Of a DNA stretch of 64,000 nt, positions 49,701-57,049 are shown one piece after another (the stretch's first letter is position 1; every line of letters starts with the position of its first letter). Position numbers and translations under genes: made by a program. The stretch is from assembly GCA_025057905.1 (NCBI GenBank), contig JANWUX010000002.1, forward strand, positions 240,064 through 304,063. Reading direction: 5' to 3'. The stretch comes from Patescibacteria group bacterium. GTDB taxonomy: Bacteria; Patescibacteriota; Microgenomatia; UBA1406; GWC2-37-13. The notes beneath the pieces are model-generated. The model ran no database searches. It was not told the DNA's origin and saw only the letters and a list, made by a program, of their open reading frames with translations.

Positions 49701-50005
49701 ATCAAATTTCTGTACCCTTGAAAATTCTTTGCCAGAAGGACTAAGTGATAATAATTATTTTCACCCGGGCCGTTTTTGTCGAATCGAGATTTTTTTGCCT
49801 TATTAACCTCAACGCCAATGATTGGTTTAATCCCAAGTTCTTTTGCTTTCACATAAAATTTAATCGCGCCATAAAGAGCTCCATGATCAGTAATGGCAAC
49901 GGCAGGCATTTGATATTCTTTGGCTTTGATAAGAAACTCATCGATTCGACACATGCCATCAAGAAGAGAGTAACCGGTGTGAAGATGAAGATGAACAAAG
50001 GCCAT
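46778..50005 (-). CDS. dnaE: DNA polymerase III alpha subunit
   Basis: The replicative polymerase, 1075 residues. The N-terminal PHP domain has F-V-H-L-H-L-H-T-G-Y-S-L-L-D-G with the metal-binding His set apparently intact, suggesting possible proofreading activity. The C-family catalytic Asp lie in P-D-I-D-V-D-F-A-D (about 400), after G-P-G-R-G-S-V-A-G-S. Y-Q-E-Q-V-M and Y-G-F-N-K-P-H-S-A-S-Y-A are further signatures. The tail has an OB-fold (about 980-1060). It is somewhat shorter than E. coli DnaE (1160). Its stop lies 4 bases before the AtpI-like start. Confidence 0.97.
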   Translation of the reverse strand: MAFVHLHLHTGYSLLDGMCRIDEFLIKAKEYQMPAVAITDHGALYGAIKFYVKAKELGIKPIIGVEVNKAKKSRFDKNGPGENNYYHLVLLAKNFQGYRNLIKLVTQANLEGFYYKPRVDFELLEKHHHGLVALSGCLQGEIPNLLLEGQDNTAEKILERYLGIFGEDFYLEIQRHPKMNNLEIVNQKLIRLSRKFGVPIVATNDVHYLEPEDAFAQEILLCIQTLHTIHEKNRPLSMIEVPDFYFKSPAEMRGTFLDLPEAIDNTLAIAEECHLEIPLGKWILPKYDTPNNEPPEIYLKKIVEEKKHRVIGYNQELVNERLNYELEVINRKAYATYFLIVADFVNWAKANGIAVGPGRGSVAGSLVAYVLGITDINPLDYNLPFERFLNPERPTPPDIDVDFADTRREEVLAYVRRKYGEDRVAQIITFGTMEARLAVRDVARALGLSYSEGDRIAKMIPPGKQGFPMTINAALEESTALKMAYQSEAEVKKVLDIARKIEGLPRHASVHAAGVVISDKPLVEYVPLQRDVKEGRIITQYDMYCLDLNAVSDQKAIGLLKVDFLGLKNLTIIEEALKYVEKNTGKKIDIHQVSLNDQKTYELISSGQTIGVFQLESPGMRKLAKELKPTKISDISAMIALYRPGPMDLIPNFLEGKRNQKKIKYLHPDLKPILEETYGVLVYQEQVMEIAHRLARYTMSEADNLRMAIGKKKKDMMKKEKEKFLKGCLDRGYERSLVESLWSFMEKFAAYGFNKPHSASYALIAYWTAYIKANFPVEFMTALLSAELQGVAGPQREMKMSQAIEECQRIGIKVLPPDINKSESGFKIEGNSIRFGLSAIKNVGQAAIDSILTARKEGEFSSFKDFLYRVDLRKVNKKTVESLIKAGALSRFANKSTLLAYYPKIITEIQALKEKSALGQFGLFEASQPLKKPIDNFKILPEFSDEELMTMEREVIGFLIEKNPLAKFRTIVESKISKKIGEITSEDENKILVLAGIISGRKIFETKKDNHEMAVIQIFDETGNIEGVVFPKTFLKLRSILNINKLILLKGKIVDRNSHLSVIIDQAVDLERIQV

Positions 50006-50060
50006 CTTTTTTGATCTGGGCTATAATAATAGCTAATCTTAACAGAATTTTATTTGAAAA

Positions 50061-50768
50061 ATGTTAAGTATTTTTCGAGCTTTTCTAATTAGAAAAGAAA
50101 AGTTGAATCCAGACACTCATTATTTCAGATTTCAACTTTCTGATCCAAAAGAAATTAATTTCATTCCGGGGCAGTATCTGATTTTAAGAATTGGCGATAA
50201 AAATCGCCTGTATTCGATTGCTTCCGCTGCTGACAAAAAAAACCTCATTGAGATTCTAGTTAAAATTTATCCCGGTGGCCTAGCTTCTGAATTTTTACTA
50301 AAGCTGACTCCAGGAGTGGAAGTTATCTTTAGCGGTCCATCGGGCGTTTTTCGCCTAAGGGAGAATCATCTAAGAAAAATATTTCTAGCGACTTCAACCG
50401 GAATTGCGCCATTTTTATCGATGATTAGATCCAAAAAACTCAGATTTGAGACAGACTACAATCTATTTTGGGGGCTAAGGCTCAAGACTGATACTTACTT
50501 TGTCAATGAGTTATTAAAAATCAGAGAAAATTCTGGAGGAAAATTTAATTTTCGAATCTGTTTATCACAAGAAACCCAGCCAGTTGACCCAAAAATCTTT
50601 CTTCCAGGAAGAGTCCAAATCGGTTTAGAAAAATTAATAAAACCAAAAGACTTCCCTCTTTTTGAGTTTTATCTCTGTGGCGGTAGTGATTTTGTTGAGG
50701 ATCTAAGAAATTACCTTGAAAAAAAGGGTGTTAACAAAGAACGGATTCTTTTTGAAAGATATATCTAA
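50061..50768 (+). CDS. Ferredoxin-NADP reductase-like FAD/NAD(P) oxidoreductase
   Basis: A 235-residue two-domain flavoprotein. The FAD domain has F-I-P-G-Q-Y-L and R-L-Y-S-I-A-S (about 48-54), the isoalloxazine-binding R-x-Y-S motif. The NAD(P) domain has T-S-T-G-I-A-P-F (about 115-122) and Y-L-C-G-G-S near 208, with a C-terminal aromatic Tyr two residues before the end, as in bacterial ferredoxin/flavodoxin reductases. There is no fused ferredoxin domain. Its electron acceptor is unknown, as no ferredoxin gene is in the window. TATAAT at about 50022-50027 is a possible promoter. Confidence 0.82.
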   Translation: MLSIFRAFLIRKEKLNPDTHYFRFQLSDPKEINFIPGQYLILRIGDKNRLYSIASAADKKNLIEILVKIYPGGLASEFLLKLTPGVEVIFSGPSGVFRLRENHLRKIFLATSTGIAPFLSMIRSKKLRFETDYNLFWGLRLKTDTYFVNELLKIRENSGGKFNFRICLSQETQPVDPKIFLPGRVQIGLEKLIKPKDFPLFEFYLCGGSDFVEDLRNYLEKKGVNKERILFERYI

Positions 50769-50781
50769 ACGATTAAGTTCT

Positions 50782-53421
50782 TTACTTATCTGAAAATTTC
50801 TTTTTGAAACTGACTAAAACAACTGGTGTTTGCTCGTCTGCCTGACCCATAGGATTATCGCCGAAAATTTTCTCAATTTCCTTATCGGTAAAAGTCCTCA
50901 CAGTTTTCGACAAAACTTGCTGACCAAGATCATTGGCGTCGATGATGACAACTCCAAGAAAACTTTGCTGATACTTTCGGGGAAGTTTTTCTAGGAGCCG
51001 CTGGTGAATTCTCGCTGCGACTTTCTCTGGTTTTTTTGGCGCCAGTTTTGCTGAAACATTTGAAGGATAGAGGGAGTATTCTGTGGGGCCATCAATCGCA
51101 GCAATTTCTTTGCCTAGAAGACGATAGAAAACACCCCTAATTCCAAAAATTCTAGCCAAGCCAGCAATGAGAGCGGCAAAAATTACCAATAGCAAGCTTT
51201 TTTCTTTTATTGTTAACTCCATTGTCCAAGGACTTCCCAAGCCAATTCCGTAAGGTGTCTTCTTGACGAAGCGGTAAAGAAGATTTGCCCAAAAACTTGG
51301 TTTTATCTCCCAAACAAAATAAGATCTTCCTTGAGCGATGGCAACCACCTTCTCGGAGATAGCAACGAAGAAGCTCTCTTTTTTGGGACTGATAAGTTTT
51401 CTTACTGCGACAATGACTTTGTTAGTCAGTTTCTTTTCAATACAGTCACCTTTCTTGATCAGTTCAGTTTTTATTGGATACCTGAAATAATCATCATTGT
51501 CGATCTTTAGACATAGATTTTTTCCTGGATTTGGCTGTCCAAGTTGATAAACACAAGTTTGCTGAGGTTCTTTTTTATCAAAAAACTCTCTCAGCCAGAG
51601 TTCAAGATTAATGAGTCGCCAAAAAATCATTGTATCGTCAACTCGGCCTTCAATGAATTTTTTGAATGCTTCAAGGACATTTTTCTGATTGAAGTAAGGG
51701 CGCTGAGTAAATGACTGAGAGAGAAAAATAGAATAAATTTTGTTTTTCATTCTTAAGAACCACTGATACTCCGGCGTGGTGAAGCCAATTTTATTTCTTC
51801 GTTGATTGATCATTGTAGGTAGAATTCCGTTTGTTGCTTGACGAAGAATATATTTATTCCAGCCATCTCTGATAATAGCCTCATCAGGAAGGGAAAACAA
51901 ATAGCGAAGAAGATTGACATCAAGAAACGGTACTCTCCCCTCAATCGAGAATCTCATGCTGTTTTTGTCTTCGTATCTAAGAAGGGCTGGTAAACTGTTA
52001 TAAAAAATATCCTCAATCAATCTTTTCTTCAAACTGTCGCCAGTTGGCTGAAAAATTTCCCGATGGTGCTCTTTGAGAAACTTGGGATTGAGTAACTTGT
52101 CAACATCTATCTCTTCTCTTATTTTCAGAAAGTTAAGCACCTTCTTATTAAGATAGCGAAACAAAACATCTCTAACGCCGACTATTTCTCGAAAAATCTT
52201 GGGAAGATTTGTATTTGTTTTGATTAGTTGCCTTAGATAAACCATGTAATAAGGTAAATATCCAGCCAACATCTCATCGGCACCTTGGCCATCAAGAAGG
52301 ACTTTTACATGTTTAGCAGCCTCTCTCATCACTTGATACTGGGCATAGGGACCAGATGAGATTGTTGGCTCCTCTTGAGTCCGAATAAAATCAGTCACAT
52401 CCCTGAAAAAATCTTCTGGTTTTGGATAGACCTTAGAATTCTTTATCTTTGGCCTAAGGTTTCTGACAACACTGTCGATGTATCTCTCTTCATCATTGAT
52501 TTCTCCTGGAAAAACAGCCGAGAAAGTCTTCTGGATTTTGCCCACTGACCTGGCCTCTTTGTTTTTTTCTTTTAGAAGTTGATTAACGACGGTGACGACC
52601 GTCGAGGAATCAAGCCCACCTGAAAGACATGTCCCAACTGGAACGTCAGCAATCAATCTCAGTTTTATTGCTTGGTATAGTTTTTCTCTAAATAAATTAA
52701 CCTCTTTTTTGGTTAATCTAGAGATTTTGAAAAGAATATTGACCAGTTCTTCTTCAAGAGATGTATATTTCTTTATCTCAATTTTAGAAGGTGTCATTCT
52801 CATCAAGTAACCTGGCATTAAGCGATAGACGTTTTTGAAGAAAGTTTCTTCGTTGTCATCGTGAACTCGAAACTTTAGATATCGATAGATAACTCGGTCA
52901 TTTGGCTCCTTTATTATTAGTCGACTGTTGATTATGGGTTTAATCTCTGAGGCGAAGATTACCTTTGTCGGTTTTTTCTCCAAAATGGTGTAATAAAGAG
53001 GTTTAATTCCAAAATGATCCCGCGCCAGAATTAGTTCATTTGATCGTCGGCTGAAAAGGGCAAGAGCAAACATACCGTTTAATTTGTCAAAACACTTTTC
53101 TTGCCATTCTTCATAACCATGAACGATAATCTCAGTATCACAGTTGGTCATGAAGCGATGACCTCTTTTTTCGAGATCCTTTTTCAATTCCTGATAGTTG
53201 TATATTTCACCGTTGTAAACAACAACCAAGGACTTGTCCTCGTTGTAGATTGGCTGATTGCCTCCTTCGATATCGATGATTGCCAGACGTCGGTTAATGA
53301 GTGTTACTTGTCTGTCTGAATAAACTCCCTCACCGTCTGGTCCCCGGTGAATAAGCCACCGAGAGATTTTTTTTATCAACTGATCATCTTCAAAACCAAA
53401 GAAGCCGGCAATTCCACACAT
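50782..53421 (-). CDS. Asparagine synthetase B fused to an F420-0:glutamyl ligase-like domain
   Basis: An 879-residue fusion. Residues 1-~615 are a full glutamine-dependent asparagine synthetase: C2 nucleophile in M-C-G-I-A-G, R-G-P-D-G-E-G, Y-N-G-E-I-Y-N in the glutaminase domain, and the PP-loop S-G-G-L-D-S-S (267-273) and L-D-G-Q-G-A-D-E in the synthetase domain. After a linker comes a second domain (~645-879) with I-K-T-E-L-I-K-K-G-D, F-F-V-A-I-S-E-K-V-V-A-I-A-Q-G-R, Y-G-I-G-L-G-S-P, D-G-P-T and V-V-I-I-D-A-N-D-L-G, which I read as the CofE-like (F420-0:gamma-glutamyl ligase) family. CofE adds Glu to a phospholactyl cofactor; no other F420 gene is visible. The fusion suggests an amide/peptide ligation on an unknown substrate. 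Confidence 0.8.
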   Translation of the reverse strand: MCGIAGFFGFEDDQLIKKISRWLIHRGPDGEGVYSDRQVTLINRRLAIIDIEGGNQPIYNEDKSLVVVYNGEIYNYQELKKDLEKRGHRFMTNCDTEIIVHGYEEWQEKCFDKLNGMFALALFSRRSNELILARDHFGIKPLYYTILEKKPTKVIFASEIKPIINSRLIIKEPNDRVIYRYLKFRVHDDNEETFFKNVYRLMPGYLMRMTPSKIEIKKYTSLEEELVNILFKISRLTKKEVNLFREKLYQAIKLRLIADVPVGTCLSGGLDSSTVVTVVNQLLKEKNKEARSVGKIQKTFSAVFPGEINDEERYIDSVVRNLRPKIKNSKVYPKPEDFFRDVTDFIRTQEEPTISSGPYAQYQVMREAAKHVKVLLDGQGADEMLAGYLPYYMVYLRQLIKTNTNLPKIFREIVGVRDVLFRYLNKKVLNFLKIREEIDVDKLLNPKFLKEHHREIFQPTGDSLKKRLIEDIFYNSLPALLRYEDKNSMRFSIEGRVPFLDVNLLRYLFSLPDEAIIRDGWNKYILRQATNGILPTMINQRRNKIGFTTPEYQWFLRMKNKIYSIFLSQSFTQRPYFNQKNVLEAFKKFIEGRVDDTMIFWRLINLELWLREFFDKKEPQQTCVYQLGQPNPGKNLCLKIDNDDYFRYPIKTELIKKGDCIEKKLTNKVIVAVRKLISPKKESFFVAISEKVVAIAQGRSYFVWEIKPSFWANLLYRFVKKTPYGIGLGSPWTMELTIKEKSLLLVIFAALIAGLARIFGIRGVFYRLLGKEIAAIDGPTEYSLYPSNVSAKLAPKKPEKVAARIHQRLLEKLPRKYQQSFLGVVIIDANDLGQQVLSKTVRTFTDKEIEKIFGDNPMGQADEQTPVVLVSFKKKFSDK

Positions 53422-53643
53422 AAAATCCGCTTCAAATCAACTATCTTGTTATCAAGAAATTCTATCAAATATCATGACTAGAGACTCACTAAATTTAGCA
53501 AATTGTCACATTCTCTCTGCAATTGTTTTTTTTCCCTGTCTGGTTTATAATCAAAAAAGCAATTCATTTGTTAACCATAATCGAAGTAAATTTTATAAAT
53601 TTGATTAATTTGCTTTAAAGTGTCTTTGCCTTATCTAAAGTAG

Positions 53644-54228
53644 ATGAAAAAAAACAAATCACAACGAAAACCAAATTACAGAGAGTTAATACTTGAAACC
53701 ATCAAAAAAAAACCAAAAGATTTACTCCTTGGTGTGATTATCTTTTTTTTGGTGGCGCCGCCCTTAATAATCTCAGTGACAAGGAATTTTAATCAAGAGA
53801 AAGTTTCTCCTCCTCAGTCAGCAAAGACGAAAAAAACACAAATTCAGGCTCAAAAAAAAGATCAACCTTCAAAATCAAAAATCTACATCGTTCAGCCAGG
53901 AGATGATCTTTGGGGCATTGCTCAGCGCTTTTATGGTTCAGGATACAGAGCTTACGACATTGCCAAGGCTAACAATCTTAACCAAGACCTTCCTCTTTTT
54001 GTTGGTCAGGAACTAGTCTTACCTGATTTGCCATCATTAGCTGAAGCAGGTTTGAACTTTTCAATTAAAGCCAAAAAAATAAAGTATGTCGTTCAACCCG
54101 GAGAGTCTCTCTCTTCAATCGCTCTGAAGTTTTACGGTGATCTCTTTGCTTGGCCAAAAATTGCCGAAGCCAATAATATCACTTTTCCAGATAACCTTGA
54201 AGTCGGTACCGAGTTGATTATCCCCTAA
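53644..54228 (+). CDS. Membrane-anchored protein with two LysM domains
   Basis: A 194-residue protein. It has a basic N-terminus, one membrane helix (about 27-48), a Lys/Gln/Ser-rich linker and two LysM domains (about 78-127 and 147-194): Y-I-V-Q-P-G-D-D-L-W-G-I-A and Y-V-V-Q-P-G-E-S-L-S-S-I-A. LysM binds N-acetylglucosamine polymers, so the protein should attach to peptidoglycan from the outside of the membrane. There is no catalytic domain. It is followed by a tRNA-Thr gene and another single-span surface protein. Confidence 0.88.
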   Translation: MKKNKSQRKPNYRELILETIKKKPKDLLLGVIIFFLVAPPLIISVTRNFNQEKVSPPQSAKTKKTQIQAQKKDQPSKSKIYIVQPGDDLWGIAQRFYGSGYRAYDIAKANNLNQDLPLFVGQELVLPDLPSLAEAGLNFSIKAKKIKYVVQPGESLSSIALKFYGDLFAWPKIAEANNITFPDNLEVGTELIIP

Positions 54229-54274
54229 TCTTGCTTCAATAACCTCACCTCAAGTAAAATTTAAAAAAACCAAA

Positions 54275-54347
54275 GCTGGGATAGCTCAATTGGCAGAGCA
54301 GCGGTATCGTAAACCGTTGGTTCCGAGTTCGAGTCTCGGTCCCAGCT
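54275..54347 (+). tRNA. tRNA-Thr (anticodon CGT)
   Basis: A 73-base cloverleaf: acceptor GCTGGGA/TCCCAGC, discriminator T, anticodon stem GCGGT/ACCGT (outer pair G-T) with loop ATCGTAA, T-loop TTCGAGT. Anticodon CGT reads ACG. A second tRNA-Thr (TGT) is at 33270-33341. Its 3' end is 5 bases before the start codon of the next gene, the same distance as tRNA-Arg to thrS. Confidence 0.96.
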
Positions 54348-54352
54348 CTAAA

Positions 54353-55069
54353 ATGAGGAAACATTATCCTGGTAGTCCCTCAAGAAAAAAAATCTTCTTT
54401 CTAGCTGTTGTTTTTTTTGTATTTCTTCTTTTTGCCATCAACCTGGGATTTCGACTAACAATCAAGGCTTCGCTTTTGGTCTTTAATTTTTTTTCTAGTC
54501 AATCGAAGTTTTCTGTAACAAATCGAGAAAAAGATACCATCAATTCAAATGCTTCTTTGATGGTCGATGAAATACCTCAGGCAACCAACAGTTCTCGAGT
54601 TATTGTTCAATTCACGCCAATCAACCTCGACGAAGTTTCGATTTATCTTAATAACCAAGAGGTTAAAAAGCTAAAAACTCAAATAACTTCAACAGTAACA
54701 GAAGAAATAGGCGAACTAAAAGAGGGAAAGAATGAAATTTATCTTGTAGGCAAGAACAATTCTGAAAATATTGAAAAAAAGACTAATCCAGTAACAATCA
54801 TCTACAAAGCAACAAAACCGAAACTTGAAATCATTGAACCAAAAAATGAGCAGACAATAAACTCAGATCAGTTGATGATAAGAGGTGAAACTGAAAAAGA
54901 GGTATTCGTAAAAATTGATGGAGTGCCAGTGATTCTTGATGCTATAGGAAGATTTCAACATTCAGTGAGGCTTAATGAAGGTGAAAACATTCTGACAATT
55001 GAGGCAACTGATGTTGCCGGCAACAGCGAAAAAAAAACTCTCAAAGTTATCTATCAGAAAGAAGATTAG
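54353..55069 (+). CDS. Membrane-anchored protein with C-terminal Ig-like (glucodextranase B-type) domain
   Basis: The start at ATG 54353, 5 bases after the tRNA, gives 238 residues; a longer frame would run through the tRNA. It has a basic N-terminus (M-R-K-H-Y-P-G-S-P-S-R-K-K), one membrane helix (about 14-36), then two beta-rich domains (about 75-155 and 160-235). The second has R-G-E-T-E-K-E-V-F-V-K-I-D-G and G-E-N-I-L-T-I-E-A-T-D-V-A-G-N, the pattern of the glucodextranase domain B / Big-type fold. It is probably a surface adhesion or wall-binding protein. There is no catalytic motif. Confidence 0.7.
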   Translation: MRKHYPGSPSRKKIFFLAVVFFVFLLFAINLGFRLTIKASLLVFNFFSSQSKFSVTNREKDTINSNASLMVDEIPQATNSSRVIVQFTPINLDEVSIYLNNQEVKKLKTQITSTVTEEIGELKEGKNEIYLVGKNNSENIEKKTNPVTIIYKATKPKLEIIEPKNEQTINSDQLMIRGETEKEVFVKIDGVPVILDAIGRFQHSVRLNEGENILTIEATDVAGNSEKKTLKVIYQKED

Positions 55070-56135
55070 AAAAGAACAAAAACAAAATAAAAGGATGAAA
55101 CAGGATATTATCAAAGAGTGAACTTACCAAAAGAAAAAGTATAACTGGTTTCTTACTTTCAAATCGTCTCCAAAACCAACTGAGAAAGTGGAAGAAAGCT
55201 AGCAAACCAACAATGCCAGCAGATACCAAGATCGTTAAAGGAGTAGAAGAAAAATTTGAGGCGGCATTTGATTGACCTTTATTTCTGACAAATCTAAGAT
55301 AGTTATAACCATAACCAAAGAGAGGCTTACTAAAGAAAAGTTGACTTCCTTCCCGATAATCATTCAGTCGGGAAAAGATGGTGTAAAGACGAGTCAGTTT
55401 CCCTCCCTCGCCAGCTGGTTTGGGAATTAAGAATAATAAGACAAATATCAATAGACAAACTATGCCAATGATTTTAAAAGATTTTCTTTCCACAACTATT
55501 AGGTAAACCAAGCTAATAAAAAAACTCAAGATTAACCCCCGAGAAAAACTGGCAATAAGTAATACAAAATAAGCACTTTTCAAGAAAAGGTTTTTTTCAC
55601 TTAAAATAACCAATCCAAAGACAGCGGCTGCGATCGATGTATCAAAAAAAACCCCAAAAGCTCGATTAAGGTGAGGATCCCAGCCCAGGTAGATTAGGTT
55701 TCTCAAGTCTGGGTAAAGAAAAAACTGTGTAGCCGTCGTAAAAAACGTAATCAGATAAAAGATCTTTAAGCCAAGCTCAACACCTTGAAAGTTTTCCTTT
55801 TGCTGTTTTAGCCAGAAGCTAAGATAGATGTAGTAACTCAGATAAAAAATAAACCTTAAAAGATACAAAAGAGCCACCAGTCTTTGAAAAGGGTTAAATT
55901 CAAAAAAATTAATGAGATAAGAAACACCCAAAACTACAGGAAAAAGAAAAAAGTTTCTGTCTTCTCTCAGAAAAAAAAATAGAGGTGAAAGTTTTAATTT
56001 AAAAAAAAGAATCATTAGAAAAAGACAAAGAGAGATTTCATAAAGATAAAAATTTATCTGCCGGTCAAAAAGAGTGATTCGAAAAATCTGGCCAAAAGAA
56101 AAAAGAAAAAAGTTAAACACCAAGAAAAATCTCAT
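55047..56135 (-). CDS. O-antigen ligase/polymerase-like membrane protein
   Basis: A 362-residue protein with about ten to eleven hydrophobic segments. One long loop (about 240-275) contains L-Y-T-I-F-S-R-L-N-D-Y-R-E-G-S-Q-L-F and L-F-G-Y-G-Y-N-Y, close to the R-...-G-x-G-x-x motif in the periplasmic loop of WaaL/Wzy-type enzymes. It would join or polymerise surface glycans outside the membrane. It follows a GT2 gene by 5 bases, which fits. Ligase versus polymerase cannot be told. It overlaps the convergent gene before it by 23 bases. Confidence 0.7.
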   Translation of the reverse strand: MRFFLVFNFFLFSFGQIFRITLFDRQINFYLYEISLCLFLMILFFKLKLSPLFFFLREDRNFFLFPVVLGVSYLINFFEFNPFQRLVALLYLLRFIFYLSYYIYLSFWLKQQKENFQGVELGLKIFYLITFFTTATQFFLYPDLRNLIYLGWDPHLNRAFGVFFDTSIAAAVFGLVILSEKNLFLKSAYFVLLIASFSRGLILSFFISLVYLIVVERKSFKIIGIVCLLIFVLLFLIPKPAGEGGKLTRLYTIFSRLNDYREGSQLFFSKPLFGYGYNYLRFVRNKGQSNAASNFSSTPLTILVSAGIVGLLAFFHFLSWFWRRFESKKPVILFLLVSSLFDNILFHPFILFLFFSNLLSDR

Positions 56136-56140
56136 AAACC

Positions 56141-56920
56141 TTAGCGAAGCGTCATTTGATAGAGTTTAGCTCTAACTAAAAAAGAATGAAAACTCATCAA
56201 AAATGAGTATACAAAGCCTTGTTCTCCATCAAGGAAACCACCCCAAAAAAAATAAGTCGTGAGAAATTTACCCAACGGGTAGCTTATCATTTGAAGGGCA
56301 CTTCCCTTTTGACCTTGCTCAGCCAGTTCTTTAGCTCTTAGAGTCGAGTAGTAATCTATATCAATGATAAATTCTTTGAGAGTGGGATGAGGATAATGAT
56401 TAAGGAAGTTTTTGAAAACGATCGTCTTAGTATCCAGGTCAGGGAAGAATCTAAACTCCTCATGAACCCGACCTGAAAACTTACCCAATCGTTTGTTGAT
56501 AAGCCTCAGTAAACCTTGAACTCGGGCCTTGAAAACTTCTCCAAACTTTAGCTCTTTTCCCCAAAAAAAGTCTCTTCGCTTAAGGTAAATTCCACCTAGT
56601 TGTTGTCGGAAAATGTCTCTGGAGAGAAAAAACCTTTTTATTTCTTGTTGAAGATCCTGGCTGACTTCTTCGTCAGCATCAACAAAAAGGACCCAATCAA
56701 ATTTTGCCCTTTCTAGAGCAAAGTTTCTTTGAGCAGAAAAATCGTTCTCAACTCTTCTTTGATAAACCTTGACTTTTTTAAGACGAGGAATTCTTTTTAA
56801 AGTCTCATCCTGAGAAAAATCATCAACAATGATAATTTCATCACAGAAAATGACTGACTTTAGACAACGATCAATGTTTTTTGCCTCGTTTTTTGTCAAA
56901 ATTGCTGCTGTTATCTTCAT
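56141..56920 (-). CDS. Glycosyltransferase family 2 (WaaE/KdtX-like)
   Basis: A 259-residue GT-A enzyme. It begins K-I-T-A-A-I-L-T-K-N-E-A-K-N-I, then E-I-I-I-V-D-D-F-S-Q-D-E-T, F-S-A-Q-R-N-F-A-L and L-F-V-D-A-D-E (D-x-D, about 86-88). R-V-H-E-E near 162-166 may hold the catalytic base. The arrangement (K-N-E-A, A-Q-R-N, D-A-D-E, H-E) is that of the WaaE group, which adds a sugar to a lipid-linked core glycan in the cytoplasm. It lacks a C-terminal membrane helix. It is the first gene of a pair with the ligase-like protein. Donor sugar unknown. Confidence 0.82.
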   Translation of the reverse strand: MKITAAILTKNEAKNIDRCLKSVIFCDEIIIVDDFSQDETLKRIPRLKKVKVYQRRVENDFSAQRNFALERAKFDWVLFVDADEEVSQDLQQEIKRFFLSRDIFRQQLGGIYLKRRDFFWGKELKFGEVFKARVQGLLRLINKRLGKFSGRVHEEFRFFPDLDTKTIVFKNFLNHYPHPTLKEFIIDIDYYSTLRAKELAEQGQKGSALQMISYPLGKFLTTYFFWGGFLDGEQGFVYSFLMSFHSFLVRAKLYQMTLR

Positions 56921-57001
56921 CGCTTTATAATAATTTTAGTTGAAAAAGCTTCATCTTTGATTCTATTGTAATCAGGAAAAATTCAAAATTTGGTGACAGT
57001 C

Positions 57002-57028
57002 TTCTGAAATATAGAAGATATTTCAGAA
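57002..57028. repeat. Perfect 11-bp inverted repeat (hairpin)
   Basis: Arms TTCTGAAATAT (57002-57012) and ATATTTCAGAA (57018-57028) flank a 5-base loop. It lies between the stop of the RmuC-like gene and the GT2 gene start, both on the minus strand. No U-tract follows on either strand, so a simple intrinsic terminator is unlikely; an mRNA-protecting hairpin or operator is possible. Confidence 0.5.
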
Positions 57029-57049
57029 AGATCAAGAAGTTTGTGATTG

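Noticed and set aside
54290..54352. Upstream start for the gene at 54353-55069
   Set aside because: The extra codons are inside tRNA-Thr(CGT).
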